64,000 bases of DNA from Elephas maximus indicus (lineage: Eukaryota > Chordata > Mammalia > Proboscidea > Elephantidae), in contig NC_064824.1 in assembly GCF_024166365.1 (NCBI RefSeq), positions 42,570,608-42,634,607 on the forward strand. The letters run 5' to 3'. The notes below the pieces were generated by a model. It searched no databases, was not told the origin of the DNA, and saw only the letters and a list, made by a program, of their open reading frames with translations. A program made the position numbers and the translations under genes. Positions 48,610 through 60,467 of this stretch are shown here, piece after piece (the first letter of the stretch is position 1; every line of letters starts with the position of its first letter).

Positions 48610-49400
48610 ATGCATTTCTTTCTCATATTCCATCTACTCTAACAAATATTTGAAGTCATAGCTGCAGATGGCTGTGTTAAGGGATATTATCTAAATTTAC
48701 TTTGGTTTCTCTTACAACCTAGAAAAATACTGAGATTCTACGTATCTTTGATAGATTTTATCTAGCCCAAGTTCTAAATTTAGATTCAGAGCTTTTTATG
48801 TATACCATTTGTATCCATCTCTTTTGTTAAAATAACAAATCACGTCTCACCTTAAAATTCAGTTACTTCTGTGCGTATCTCTTTTTCAACTCTACATTTT
48901 AATTCTCTGGGGAAAAAAATGTATTTTAAATTTGTTTTCTTCGTAGTGAGAAATATGATCCCTCTGCCCTATCACCTCAAACTCTCTCTCTTACATCACA
49001 CACACCACACACATGCACAGTCTATAAAGTCTGACATTTTTGTGGTACTATGTTTTGGGAGTTTTTGGGCAGATGTATATTAATAAAGGGGCTGATTGCA
49101 GCAGAGTATAATTAATATTTGGAGACAACAGAGACATCTTAGACTCTGAAGCCCAGGTATGGAACGGAGCAGGGAACATATACCTCAGAGCTGTAGAAAT
49201 CTGAGAGTAGGGGGACTTCAGGCTTCACCAGACAATGGCATTGGGAAATTGGGGTTTGAAACAACTGTATTGTGCTCTCTTCTTGCAGGTAGGCCTCAGG
49301 TGACTCTTAGTTTATGAAAGAAATACACCTTATCTTGACTTATTTTTATATGCGAAGAATCAAGTGTTGGAGGATAGGCATTTGTGGAGTTCTATGCTAC
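48610..49400. other. Unassigned sequence
   Basis: No gene or clear repeat. Confidence 0.4.
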
Positions 49401-49404
49401 CTGT

Positions 49405-49621
49405 AAGAAACCCTGGTGGCACAGCGTTTACAGTGCTCAACTGCTAACCAAAAGATCAGTGATTTGAACCCACCAGCTGCTCTGCAGGAGAAAAATATGA
49501 CAGCCTGCTTCCATAAAGATTTATAACCTTGGAAACCCTTATTGGGCAGTTCTACTCTGTCCTATAGCGTCACTATGAGTTGGAATTGACTTGGCAGCAG
49601 TGGGTTTGCTTTTTGGTTTTA
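49405..49621 (+). repeat. AfroSINE, long variant
   Basis: Contains the extra block (gacagcctgcttccataaag) between B-box and body. Tail atgagttggaattgacttgg. Flanks share at[g/a]ctacct. Confidence 0.93.
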
Positions 49622-49629
49622 TTATACTA

Positions 49630-51165
49630 CCTCTTAATGTCTCTTGCAGCATAAACCATTTGCACACACAGTATTTCATTAAATAAAGCCAACTAAAATA
49701 TCAAGTTTAATGTTGGAAACATAAGAAATAAAAGGGAATTATCAATGAATATTTAGACAAGTCTTTTTTTATGTTTACCAAAATTAGCTGAATATTGCAA
49801 AGAAAAGTGTTTTTTTTTTTTCCATAAAAATACTGGCTGAGATATAAACTTATTCATTATATTTTGAATGCATTGCCAAAGCATTTAAATGAATCCATAT
49901 TATTTCTGCTTCTTATACTTTATGGTGCTTCTTTTTTTTTCCTATGTATTATTAGGGACCCATATCTGCTGATCTCATACACACTTGGTTATTTGCTTCT
50001 TTAAAATAATGAGTAATTGACTAATTGTAGATTCAATATTTTATTTGTGCTATGATCCTGCCCACATTATATTGCAAACTTCAAAAGAAAGTCCACACTT
50101 TGAAAGATGGCCCTATATAAATGAACCTATAAAAATCTGGCATCTTTCTGTGTGTATGCACAAATAACATATTAATTGCCAGATTTTTTCTAATTTCGTG
50201 TAGAGAAAATTTGATATTATACATAAATATAACATACATTTAAAATAGATTTCAATATGTTATGTACTTTTGTATATTTCTAACATATGTCACACAATAC
50301 TCACATGGTAAAAAAAAAAAAAATTTCTTCAACTAATTTCCCTTCCCAGTGATAAAATCTATTAAAGGGATAATGTTAACAAAGTGATACTTAACATTAT
50401 TGAATAGAAATGTGAAGTTAGCATTGTGAGCCATCTGGAATTCCCAATGGTTAGTTATAGATCTCCTGTCCACCATACAAGCATGCATACACACACACAC
50501 ACACACAGAAACACACACATTCCTTCTATCTATGGGATGGAGGAAACATCTGCCTGCCCTTTTGAAATGCTGCCAAGTGTGCATTGGAGCAGGTAGTATC
50601 AGGTTTAACTGTGCAACCAAAAACGATGACTAATTGAAGTTAGGATATACATATTACTTAATGACCATGATGTTTTTATGCCAAAGGAACATTTAAATAT
50701 TACTTTCCAATCATAGGAGTACATGCATTTTGAACATCTTGAGGGAAAACCATTTTGATAATGAAAATTAAATTCAAATATTTGGAAAGCTTTCAGAAAA
50801 AATTAGAACTTTCTCTAATTAGATTTCCTAGTTTTTAAATTTTTATTCCCCTTGTTTTTTACTTTAAAAAATCTTCTCTCTCAATTTTTTAAAGGTAACA
50901 CTGGAATAAAATTTGTGCCAGTACCTTATTTATCAACTTTCCTTCACTTATTTGTGCATTCAGTTCAAGAGATAAATTTGGAAATCTATGGAAAACTTTC
51001 TTCAAATATAATGACTATAAATGGTATCCTGTAACTAAAAAATAACAATTCTCACAAAAAGCTACGTAATTTAAAATGTTACAGATAAAAAAATTGTATA
51101 TTGAGATACACAATTTTACTACCAAATCTTTATCAGACTTCTCAAATGAGTACATAAAAACTTAA
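49630..51165. other. Unassigned AT-rich sequence
   Basis: No gene seen. (CA)n microsatellite at about 50488-50518. Confidence 0.45.
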
Positions 51166-51183
51166 TTTTAAAAATATATTCCT

Positions 51184-51855
51184 GGGGTCTTAAATGCTAA
51201 CAAGTGGCCATCTAAGATGCATCAGTTGATCTCAACCCACCTGGATCAAAGGAGAATGAAGAACACCAAGGTCACACGATAACTATGAACCCAAGAGGCA
51301 GAAAGAGCTGCATGAACCAGAGACTTACATCATCCTGAGACCAGAAGAACTAGATGGTGCCCAGCCACAACCAATGACTGCCCTGACAGGGAGCACAACA
51401 GAGAACCCCTGAGGGAGCAGGAGATCAGTGGGATGCAGACCCCAAATTCTCATAAAAAGACCAGACTTAATGGTCTGACTGAGACTAGAAGAATCGCGGT
51501 GGTCATGGCCCCCAAACCTTCTGTTGGCCCAGGACAGGAACCATTCCCGAAGACAACTCATCAGACATGGAAGGGACTGGACAATGGGTTGGAGAGAGAT
51601 GCTGATGAAGAGTGAGCTACTTGTATCAGGTGGACACTTGAGACTGTGTTGGCATCTCCTGTCTGGAGAGGAGATGGGAGGGTAGAGAGGGTTAGAAACT
51701 GGCAAAATGGTCATGAAAGGAGAGACTGGAAGGAGGGAGCGGGCTGATTCATTAGGGGGAGAGTAAGTGGGAGTATGGAGTAAGGTGTATATAAGCTTAT
51801 ATGTGACTGACTTGATTTGTAAACTTTCACTTACAGCACAATAAAAATTATTTGA
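51184..51855 (+). mobile_element. L1 3' UTR copy, 5'-truncated
   Basis: Plus-strand counterpart of the 3' UTR at 5735-6400 and 41831-42500 (ggggtcttaaatgctaacaa ... aagtaaggtgtatataagct ... aataaaaattatttg). AATAAA at about 51840-51845. Target duplication of the type aaaaatatattcct at 51170-51183 and about 51856-51871. One of the better-preserved truncated L1s here. Confidence 0.93.
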
Positions 51856-51871
51856 AAAAATATATATTCCT

Positions 51872-52600
51872 GTAAAGGGCTACAGCAACATTTCAAATAA
51901 AAACTTAAGATATATGCATATATATGAAGTTTTATATCTGTAGATGAATCAGAAAAATGAGTTTAGAACACTCGGATTTTCTATTTTTCTTCCCTTTTAC
52001 TTTAGTAAATATCTGGTCATAATGTTTTTAATATCAGGCTCCATTCTTAAATATCATCTTTGACAAAATGTAATGAAGAGCCATAAGAAATGCTACCAAT
52101 ATTTTGTTGTTGTTCTTGTTCTTGTTTATGTTATTTTGGTAGAATTTTTATTTTGGTAAAATTTTACATTTAAAAAACTCAGAATTAGAAATGATCTTCA
52201 CATTATGATACGTTTTCTTTCATATTTCTGTCATCAATTCTTATTATTTTTTATTTCAAATACATTTTCTTAACAAATATTTATTTTTTAACAGTCCTCA
52301 TTATAGTTGGAACCAGTTCCAAACAACAACGGAAGAATCTCCTCAGATGGTCTCCCTAGCCAAAAAAAAAAAAAAAAAAACTGGTGGAAATTACATTAAA
52401 AAAAATTTTAAATATTTAAAGTCTCTTGAAATTGTCCTAAAGGCATACAGGACGTGGAGAAAAATTTACTCAACACCATTTCCTTAATCTTTTTAAGAAT
52501 AAGCAGTTTGTTGCATTTAAACCACGGCCAGTCCCTTCCCTGATCCTTTGTTCCCACTGAGTGAAATGAAAGCTCTATTCCTTATGAATATAGCCAAGAA
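51872..52600. other. Unassigned AT-rich sequence
   Basis: Nothing recognised beyond an A-run at 52362-52380. Confidence 0.4.
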
Positions 52601-52639
52601 AACAAGGAGGGTTTCCACTGCCCTCTAGTTCTCAGTCTT

Positions 52640-53815
52640 GGCCTATGGTGTCTCCCAGGAAGGGGCAAGTTGACATCACTTCTCATCTTCCCACTCAGCT
52701 CCATGTTTCAGAAGCTTTATTTCTGGTAAAAGCAACTCTAAGATTTGGGACTCTGTTCCTTGACCCAATCTTCACATGCAGGGGGAAGCTCCAACCCAGG
52801 CGTAACAGGCTGAGTATCTTGGGCTGCAATAGCCCTCATCCAAGCTCACAGTTGCTCCATACAACTAAGAAAACTAAAAAAAACAGAGGTTACAGACCTT
52901 CCCAGTATCCTGCTAGTAAAGAAAGGGGCAAAGGAGAAAAAGAGACCACTGTCTTTGGTCCTAGCTCTGGAACCTTGGCATAGAGGATTTTTTTTTTTTT
53001 TTCCCAGAAAGAGAGAGGCCGACCTGAAGAAAAGAAAGGATTGTAGCTATCCAAAAGGAAATTAATTGATTTTGAACAGCAAGTGGAAAATTTCAAGCCT
53101 CAGGGCACTATCAAAAACAATGGAGAGGATTCTGGAAAAATGACAGCATAAACAGACCATCTACTTGCCCACAAATACAACAAGAAATACAACAGGGAAA
53201 TGGTACTTGGCTCTGAGGGACTTTAAATCAGGGAGCAGAGGAAAGCAGCAGGGAACAGCAGACAGGTAAAAATCAACAAATCAACAAGAAGTCCCATACA
53301 GTAAGACATTTGCTTCTCTTACCATACCTACTGCTCTCCCCCAAGCCACACAGGGCTGCTGGCAGCTGTGAACTGCTGAAGCGACCTCAGCAAAAGAGCC
53401 TGCTTCCTTAACCATCACACCCCTGCCTGTACAAAGTGACAGGACCCCAAGCTTCTGCTCTAAAATCAACAAAGCAGACCTTCCTGGGGATCAATTTGAA
53501 ACATTCCAGCACCTTCCCCACCTGGGCACTGTGAACAGCAAGCCTGCTGCAAATTGCTTCAGGAGGCCCCTGCAGCGGAATCTGCTCCTACAGTCAATAC
53601 TCTAGGCTTACCTGCCCACTCCATAGCTCAGACCTGTCTTACCAACATGAGAGACCTCATATTTATGGTAACCACTAAGAAAATATCTAAAAATCAAACA
53701 CAAAAGGAAAGTAGAAGGGAAGCAAAATAGTTCACTACAATAAACCAAAAAAACACAAAAGCAAGCAATAGTAAAGGGCAAAGAAAAAGAAACCTTAAGA
53801 CACATCTATATACGC
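52640..53815 (+). mobile_element. Probable ancient L1M 5' region
   Basis: The texture (moderate GC, ggattctggaaaaatgacag then cataaacagacc, A-rich end near 53700-53810) and its position upstream of L1M-like sequence suggest the leader of an old plus-strand L1. The assignment is tentative. A 112-aa frame at 52645-52983 shows no known motif. Confidence 0.4.
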
Positions 53816-53817
53816 AT

Positions 53818-53962
53818 GGAGCCCTGGTGGTGCACTGCTTAAAATTTCAGCTGCTAACCAAAAGGTCGGCAGTTCAAAGCCACCATCTGCTCCTTGGAAA
53901 CCCTATAGGTCAGTTCTACTTTGTTCTATAGGGTTGCTATGAGTCAGAATCTACTTGACAGC
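53818..53962 (+). repeat. AfroSINE, full
   Basis: Head gagccctggtggtgcactgc, body, tail atgagtcagaatctacttga. Ends in a TA microsatellite. Confidence 0.93.
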
Positions 53963-53995
53963 TTTAAATATATATATATATAGTATATACATATA

Positions 53996-54158
53996 AAACC
54001 AAACCCACTGCCATCGAGTCTATTACAACTCATAGCGACCCTATAGGACAGAGTGGAACTGCCCCACAGAGTTTCCAAGGAGCACCTGGCAGATTTGAAC
54101 TGCTGACCTCTTGGTTAGCAGTCGTAGCACTTATCCACTATGCCACCAGGGTTTCCAT
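53996..54158 (-). repeat. AfroSINE, full, inverted to its neighbour
   Basis: Complement tail ccactgccatcgagtctatt through head tatgccaccagggtttcc. Together with the plus-strand copy 33 bp to the left it makes a long inverted repeat with a (TA)n spacer. Confidence 0.95.
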
Positions 54159-54171
54159 ATATATATATATA

Positions 54172-54700
54172 TATACACTTATGAAGATTTGTGGGTTTTA
54201 TGGAGATTTGGGTCATAAGCAATTAAGAAGAGGTTGGTAGCTGTACGAGAACAACAAGTTAACAAAGTAGTAGTTTAACAGATAACCAGAGAAAGAGACA
54301 CCTTGGAAAGCCCTCTTGAAGTCATAACAAGCTGTAAAGACTGGCTTCAAAAGGCTACCTCCTCTAAAGGGGGCCTGTGTTTAATTGGGTCAAACTGTGG
54401 AGCAATATTTGTCCAAGGTACAGTAAAAACACTGTTCAACTGGAAAACGGTGAGTTCTAACATACACTGGAATATATATAACAGTAATTGCACAAATTTG
54501 GGGAAAGAATAAAAACAGGTACATAGAAATAACATTTTTATAACTCACAGAATTAGGTCAGTATAAATCACAATTATACTTTGATAAGTTAAGATTTATA
54601 TAGTAAGCCCTAGAGCAACCACACATACATGCAAGTATATATATATATATACATATATACATACATACAAACATATATATATATGTGTTTGTGTGTAGAT
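54172..54700 (+). mobile_element. Probable L1M internal region
   Basis: A-rich plus-strand texture with the phrase agtaagccctagagcaacca, typical of L1M leader/ORF1-side sequence. A TA/CATA microsatellite closes it at 54636-54688. Tentative. Confidence 0.4.
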
Positions 54701-54706
54701 ACATGG

Positions 54707-54866
54707 AGCGCCAGTAGCGCAGTGGTTAAGAGCTATGGCTGCTAACCAAAAGGTCAGCAGTTGGAATCCACCAGCTGCTCCTTGGAAACCCTATGAGGCA
54801 GTTCTACTCTGTCTTATAGGGTTGCTATGAGTCAAAACTGATTCGACAGCACCTAACGACAACTAT
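54707..54866 (+). repeat. AfroSINE, full, RTE-type tail
   Basis: Head ggagcgccagtagcgcagtg, body, then atgagtcaaaactgattcga and gcacctaacgacaac, the same ending as RTE copies. Embedded in TA/CATA repeats on both sides. Confidence 0.93.
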
Positions 54867-54949
54867 ATATATATACATATATGTACACATATGCATATAT
54901 ACAAATATATACATATATAAAGTGAATGAAATCTCTAAAGTAATTAAAA

Positions 54950-56037
54950 TTTTATTCTAGAAAATATTCTTTCATATTTTCAGCAATAAAAGTTGAACAG
55001 AGGAACAAGACATGAAACAAAACAAAAAGTAAAATGTCATGTATAAGTTCAATTATATCAGTAATAACACTAAATGCAAATGGGTTAAACAATCCAAATC
55101 AAAACTCAGAGATTGGCAGAATGTATATGAAAACAAGATCGAAGTATAACAGTCTACAGGAAAAATATTTTATATTAAAACACCAATATGTGAAACAAGG
55201 TGTTTCACAAATTGCAACCACAGGATGATGGAGTAGCTACAATAATATTAGAAACAGTAGAAAAAAATAGTCCTATCAACAAATGGTACAGAATATTAAC
55301 ACATAAAATAATTGGACCCCTACCTCACACCAAACACAAAAATTAACTCACAGTGAATCATAGACCTAAATATTAGAGCTAAAACTATAAAACTCTTAGA
55401 AGAAGACATATGTATAAATGTTTTTACCTTAGATTAAGCAAAGCCTTTCTGGATACAACAACAAAGGCAAGAGCATCAAAAGAAAAAAATAGATAAATTG
55501 GACTCCATTAAAAAAAAAAAAAACTTTTTTGCTGCAAGTGATACCAATGAAAGAGTGAAAAAACAGTCCAATAATGGGAAAAATATTTTCAAATCACATA
55601 TCTGATAAGAAACTTGCATTCAGAATATGAAAAGAACCCTTACAGCTCAAAATTAAAAAGATGAAAAAAAAATCCTACTCAAAAAATGGATAACGAATTT
55701 GAATAGACACTTTTCCAAAGATATATACAAATGCCCAATAAGCACAAGGAAACATATTCAACATCATTAACCATTAGGGAAATGTAAATCAAAACCACAA
55801 ATGGGCAAATTCACAAGGATGACAAGTAGACTGGTATTTTCCCTTGATTGGTGGGAGGGGAGATGGGAAGTGACTGCTAATAACTACGAGGTTTCTTTTG
55901 GAGTGATAAAAATATTCTAAATTGATTGTTTTGATGGTTGCACAATTCCATAAATATATTATGAACCATTAAATTGCATACTGTAAATGGTTTAGCTATA
56001 TAGTATGTGAATTATTTCTCAATAAAGAAGTTGAAAA
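54950..56037 (+). mobile_element. Ancient L1M fragment, 3' part with internal deletions
   Basis: Reads in L1 ORF2 order: atatcagtaataacactaaa (endonuclease start region), aaacaaggtgtttcaca, then the C-terminal/3' region: aaaactataaaactcttaga, gataaattggactccatt, aaaaaatggataacgaattt, aaatgtaaatcaaaaccaca, ending with gattgttttgatggttgcac and acaata-type sequence. Large parts of ORF2 are missing. Confidence 0.75.
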
Positions 56038-56122
56038 TGTATTCATTTTATGTCTATGATGCCCTTTAATACTTACATAACCACATGTCTTTCACTGTAT
56101 CTTTTTTGTCATCATTTAAGTT

Positions 56123-56500
56123 GTTGTTGTTAGGTGCTGTCGAGTTAGTTCCGACTCATAGCAGCCCTGTGCACAACAGAATGAAACACTGCCCAGTCCT
56201 GAGCCATCCTTACAATCGCTGCTATGCTTGAGTTCATCATTGCAGCCACTGTGTCAATCCACCTCATTGAGGGTCTTCCTCTTTTCTGCTGACCCTGTAC
56301 TCTGCCAAGCATCATGTCCTTCTCCAGGGACTGATCCCTCCTGACAACATGTCCAAAGTATGTAAGATGCAGTCTCACCATCCTTACATCTAAGGAGCAT
56401 TCTGGCTGTACTACTTTTAAGACAAATTTGTTTGTTCTTTTGGCAGTCCATGGTATATTCAATATTCTTCACCAACACCACAATTCAAAGGTGTCAATTC
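56123..56500 (-). mobile_element. RTE 3'-end copy, 5'-truncated
   Basis: 3' end gttgttgttaggtgctgtcg. Minus-strand peptide of 105 aa (56462-56145) includes LTYFGHVVRRDQSLEKDMML, then GRVQGQQKRGRPSMRWIDTV, the best-kept C-terminal piece in the window. Confidence 0.92.
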
Positions 56501-56504
56501 TTTT

Positions 56505-56865
56505 AAATTAGCCGGATTTAAGTCAATTTCAATTACTGACTTTCAAAAATCTTCTCTGAATCACATCCTATTTTCTATATTAGATGTTATGTTCATTACA
56601 GATTTTCAATTAATATTCTTTAAACTATTTTGCTTTCTACCACATTATTTTAGAAATAGCTGCTTTTTCTCCCAGCACATATCATTATGAATATTCATTC
56701 TGTGAATAACCAAATAAGTAGCATTCCTCTTTTTTCAAAATATTAACTGGGTGTTGTACAAAATGATTCAGTGAAAAGGCACAATGCATTCTTTTTCTGT
56801 GTCTTCTTTTCATAAGTTATTATCTAAGATGAGCCATATTTCATTATTGCTTTCAATAGTTTTAT
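56505..56865. other. Unassigned sequence
   Basis: Nothing recognised. Confidence 0.4.
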
Positions 56866-56867
56866 CA

Positions 56868-57308
56868 TAGAGCTTATCCGGGCTAAGGATATGTGTCACC
56901 TTGGTTGGGCCATGATTCTCAGTGGTTTGACAGTTACGATGTATTTTGGCAGTGATGTAATGATGTAATAAAATCTGATATAATGTAATCATCTCTGTGA
57001 TGAGATCTGCTAAGAGCAGCCAATCAGTTGAAAGGGAGTTTCATTGAGGGTGTGGGCTGAATCCAATATATGTGGAATTTCTGGCAAAGCTCATGGGCTT
57101 TGGCTTGCCCCCACTCCTTCATCTGGCTCTTGTACACCTGCCCTCTGGTTCTTGGGACTTGAGCTAGCAGCTTACTTGCCAAACTTGGGTTTGTCAGCCC
57201 CTGCAGCTACGTGAATCAGGAGAAGCCTTCAGCCTGACCCACAGACTTGGGACTTTCCAGCTTCTACAACTGCATGAGCCTTTTCTATGATATAAATCTC
57301 TCTCTCTC

Positions 57309-57344
<36 letters not shown>

Positions 57345-57415
57345 TGCACACACACACACACACACGCTTTGCTGGCTTTGCTTCTCTAGAGCCCAGCCTG
57401 AGGCAGTGTTGTATG
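56868..57415 (+). repeat. LTR-like repeat (tentative ERVL/MLT2 type)
   Basis: Contains ctaagagcagccaatcagtt, gggacttgagctagcagctt, gactttccagcttctacaac, a 'tataaatctctctctctcta' block running into (CA)n at 57313-57365, and tgcttctctagagcccagcc. This order is familiar from ERVL-type LTRs. The tail microsatellite is internal to the repeat. Confidence 0.5.
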
Positions 57416-57771
57416 TGCACTATGGGCATGGTGCTATAAAAAGTGCTTTCTATTTATTAATATATGTAAGTATGTTAACTAGTGGAAATTGCCTGAGTCA
57501 AAAACATTGGTTTGAATCATTATTTCTCCATTTACTGGCTATGGAATATTGGACAAAATACTTAAATTCTATGAATCTCAAGATTCTCAATTGGGATTAA
57601 AAATATTGATAATAATTCCTATCTCATAAAGTAATTATGAGAATTAAAATTATGTATACAGTCAAACATTTCACTTGGGAATAGGGAGCATTGAATTGGC
57701 AATTGGAAAAAAAAACTTTCTCAAAATAAGCTTTTAATAACAGAAGGATCAAGACTTAGAACTTGACTGTG

Positions 57772-58347
57772 TCTGTGATAGTTAATTTTATATGTCAGCT
57801 TGTCTAGGCTATGGTGCCTAGTTGTTTGGTCAAATATTAGTTTAGAGTTTGTTATGAAGGTGTTTAGAAAAAAACCCATTGCCATCGAGTTGATTCCGAC
57901 TTACAGCGACCCTATAAGACAGAGTAGAACTGCCCCATAGGGTTTCCAAGGAGTGCCTGGTAGATTTGAACTGCCAACCTTTTGGCTAACAGCCGTAGAT
58001 CTTAACCGCTACGCCACCAGGGTTTCCTGAAGGTGTTTAGATACAATTAAAATTTATATCAGTTGACTTTAAGTAACACAGATTACTCTCTATTATGGCT
58101 GGACCCCTCAAAACAGTTGAAGGCCTTAAAAGCAAAAATTGAGTTTTCCTGAGGAGAGGATTCTACTTCAAGAGTGTTAACAGAGATATCTTGCAGGAGT
58201 TTCTAGCCTACCTGGCCTATGGATTTTGGACTTAAGTCTGACGGTTTCCAGCCTACTGTCTGACCTACTATTTTAGATTTGCCAGCACCGCAATCACATG
58301 ATTCAAATCCTTAAAATCTCTGTCCCTCTCTCTTTCTCTCTCTCTCT

Positions 58348-58385
<38 letters not shown>

Positions 58386-58422
58386 TGGTTCTATTTCTGT
58401 AGCAAACCCCGACTATACAATC
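57772..58422 (+). repeat. LTR-like repeat (tentative ERVL/MLT2 type) split by AfroSINE
   Basis: Begins gatagttaattttatatgtc then agcttgtctaggctatggtg. Later holds cagttgaaggccttaaaagc, gatttgccagcaccgcaatc, a (TC)n(CA)n tract at 58320-58384 and gttctatttctgtagcaaac. Same layout as 56868-57415. No viral gene remnants. Confidence 0.5.
57869..58028 (-). repeat. AfroSINE, full
   Basis: Complement tail attgccatcgagttgattcc through head acgccaccagggtttcc. Perfect 13-bp target duplication gaaggtgtttaga at 57856-57868 and 58029-58041. Confidence 0.95.
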
Positions 58423-58429
58423 TTAGACT

Positions 58430-59300
58430 CAAAAAGCTCTTTCCCACCGATCTGCCCTTGTGGTACATGTGGAATTGCATTAAAATGTTAAGTCCACTAG
58501 GGGACTTTTCAGAAGAGATCCTTTAAAGTATGTTTATATGTTTATATTAATATTAGTTATGGTTTGTGGTTCTTCCATTTAGGATAATTTGCTAATGGCC
58601 TCTGATTCAACTTTTGCATAAACAAGGCAAAGTGCCTATCATATGTAACACAGTTGGAAGGCTTCCAGTACCACAAACCATAAATGATTATAAGGAGTCT
58701 GTTACAAGTAAAGTACACATTAAAGTGGTGATTAAAAACAATAATCAAAACAAAAACACACTTTTAAAAATGGGAATCTACATTATCCCACAGTATCTTA
58801 AGTTATGAAGTTTTAAAAATATATTTTTTCAAAAGGTTACAATTAATCCAATTGAAGTAGATATTAAATAGCAATATTTGAGACGATTGAATTCAACTGT
58901 TTTGGGACATTTGTAGGGTGTAATTCATATATAGGTGAATACGTATTTTTCTCTAATTTTGTAAATCATACCATTTCACGTTCTCCTCTAGTCTTACATC
59001 ATATTCCCATTTTCAGTGAACATATTTCTTGAACTTTAAGATTCAGTAAAGGGGACTTCTATTAATAATGTGTTTTACTCAATGAAATATTACATACCTG
59101 TTAAAATGAACTGAATAAGCATGTAGCAACATGAATAAGATTCAGAATTGAATGAAACAAATGTCTTACAAAGAAATTATATACATTTAATAAGAAAAAG
59201 GCAATGCTGCCTACTGCTTATTTTTTAAAAAATGTATTATGTATGAATGAGAATGACTGCACCAATGTTCTAGTAGTTATTGCTGAGAAGGTCAGAAGGA
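58430..59300. other. Unassigned AT-rich sequence
   Basis: Nothing recognised. Short overlapping frames at 58557-58808 look like chance. Confidence 0.4.
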
Positions 59301-59313
59301 GAAGTAATAGCCA

Positions 59314-59425
59314 TGTATAGTACAGTATAGTATAGTACTGTATAGTATTTTTTTTGTATAGTATAGTACAGTATAGTATAGTACAGTACAGTACAGTATA
59401 GTACAGTATAGTATAGTACTGTAGC
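59314..59425. repeat. Pentanucleotide (GTATA/GTACA)n microsatellite
   Basis: Runs of tatag/tacag pentamers (gtatagtacagtatagtata) interrupted by one T-run at 59348-59355. The two pentamer types alternate irregularly. Confidence 0.93.
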
Positions 59426-59429
59426 TAAA

Positions 59430-59815
59430 TCTGTTTATATTTCATTCTCTTGAAAGGGAGAGAATCAGAGAAATAGAACGACCTGAAACAAATATGACAA
59501 AATATTAACTTCTGTTAAACTTTGGATTTGTAGATGGGTATCTACTATGGTACTTTCTGTAAGTCTGATATATAATTTTTAAAGTCAGACAATGATTTTC
59601 TAGTCAATCGAGGCAACTATGTTGACAAAATTCTTGTCTAATCAATGCAAAACAAATAAAAGGAAAACAAAAAATAAAACATGTATACTAAGCACCAACC
59701 CAAACCATAAGTATTTCTCTCATGTTCAAAGGTTATAAATACATGGACAATACTCTTTTTCTGCATTTTTAGAAAAAGAAAAAAAATACCATTAATTTTC
59801 CCAAGTTTTTTATCC
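59430..59815. other. Unassigned AT-rich sequence
   Basis: Nothing recognised. Confidence 0.4.
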
Positions 59816-59828
59816 CATCTACTCCTCC

Positions 59829-59997
59829 GTGGAAACTCTGGTGGCCTAGTGGTTAAGTGCTACAGCTGCTAACCAGAGGGTCGGCAGTTCAAATCTGCCA
59901 GGCACTCCTTGGAAACTCTATGGGGCAGTTCTACTCTGTCCTGTAGGGTCACTATGAGTCGGAATCGACTCAACGGCACTGGGTTTGGTTTTGGTTT
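59829..59997 (+). repeat. AfroSINE, full
   Basis: Head aaactctggtggcctagtgg, B-box-like region, body, tail atgagtcggaatcgactcaa. Perfect 9-bp target duplication tactcctcc at 59820-59828 and 59998-60006. Confidence 0.95.
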
Positions 59998-60227
59998 TAC
60001 TCCTCCTTGCCCAACCATGCGATATTACTTTGTGCAGAAACTAAAAGAGTATGAGCTAAACCACCAGCAGCACTGATCTCGGACAAGGCCCTGGCTATCT
60101 CATGGTAACGTGCAGTTTCATGTTCATAGATTTTTGTGGTCAGTTGACTTAACTTTTCCCCTTGCGTCTACAGTGCCTGCATGGGTACTCGCTCAAACAC
60201 TGCTGCAGAACTTCTATGAACATGAGG
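59997..60227 (-). other. Protein-like minus-strand stretch of unknown identity
   Basis: Read in one minus-strand frame, 60167-59997 gives 56 residues without a stop, rich in charged helical residues (LSQLTTKIYEHETARYHEIA, then RALSEISAAGG). The frame extends upstream through one stop (60168-60170) to a TAG next to an acceptor-like ctttag-type junction (tccttag, near 60229-60235). I do not recognise the protein. It could be an old retrocopy or a decayed exon, or simply chance. An AfroSINE interrupts its downstream end. Confidence 0.25.
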
Positions 60228-60467
60228 CTACCTAAGGATAAAAAATCTTTTACTTCATGAGCAATGTGAGATAAATTGGAATGTGAAGAGGTTTTGCCAA
60301 TTTTGAACACTGGAAGCATGTGTTGCATAGCCATAAATATAATCTCTAAATAATAATCTCAAATTGAGTGAAGTGTCTCTCAAATCTATATACAACTAAA
60401 TTAAAGAACAAAGCTTACAGTCCTTTGAGTCTTTTTAGATAGACCTAGGAAATCATAGTTGGGATTA

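Noticed and set aside
52645..52983. 112-aa plus-strand frame as a gene
   Set aside because: Lies in sequence that looks like an old L1 leader; no motif; low-complexity C-terminal part.
57247..57600. 117-aa frame with a His/Thr repeat
   Set aside because: It is a translation of the (CT)n(CA)n microsatellite within an LTR-like repeat.
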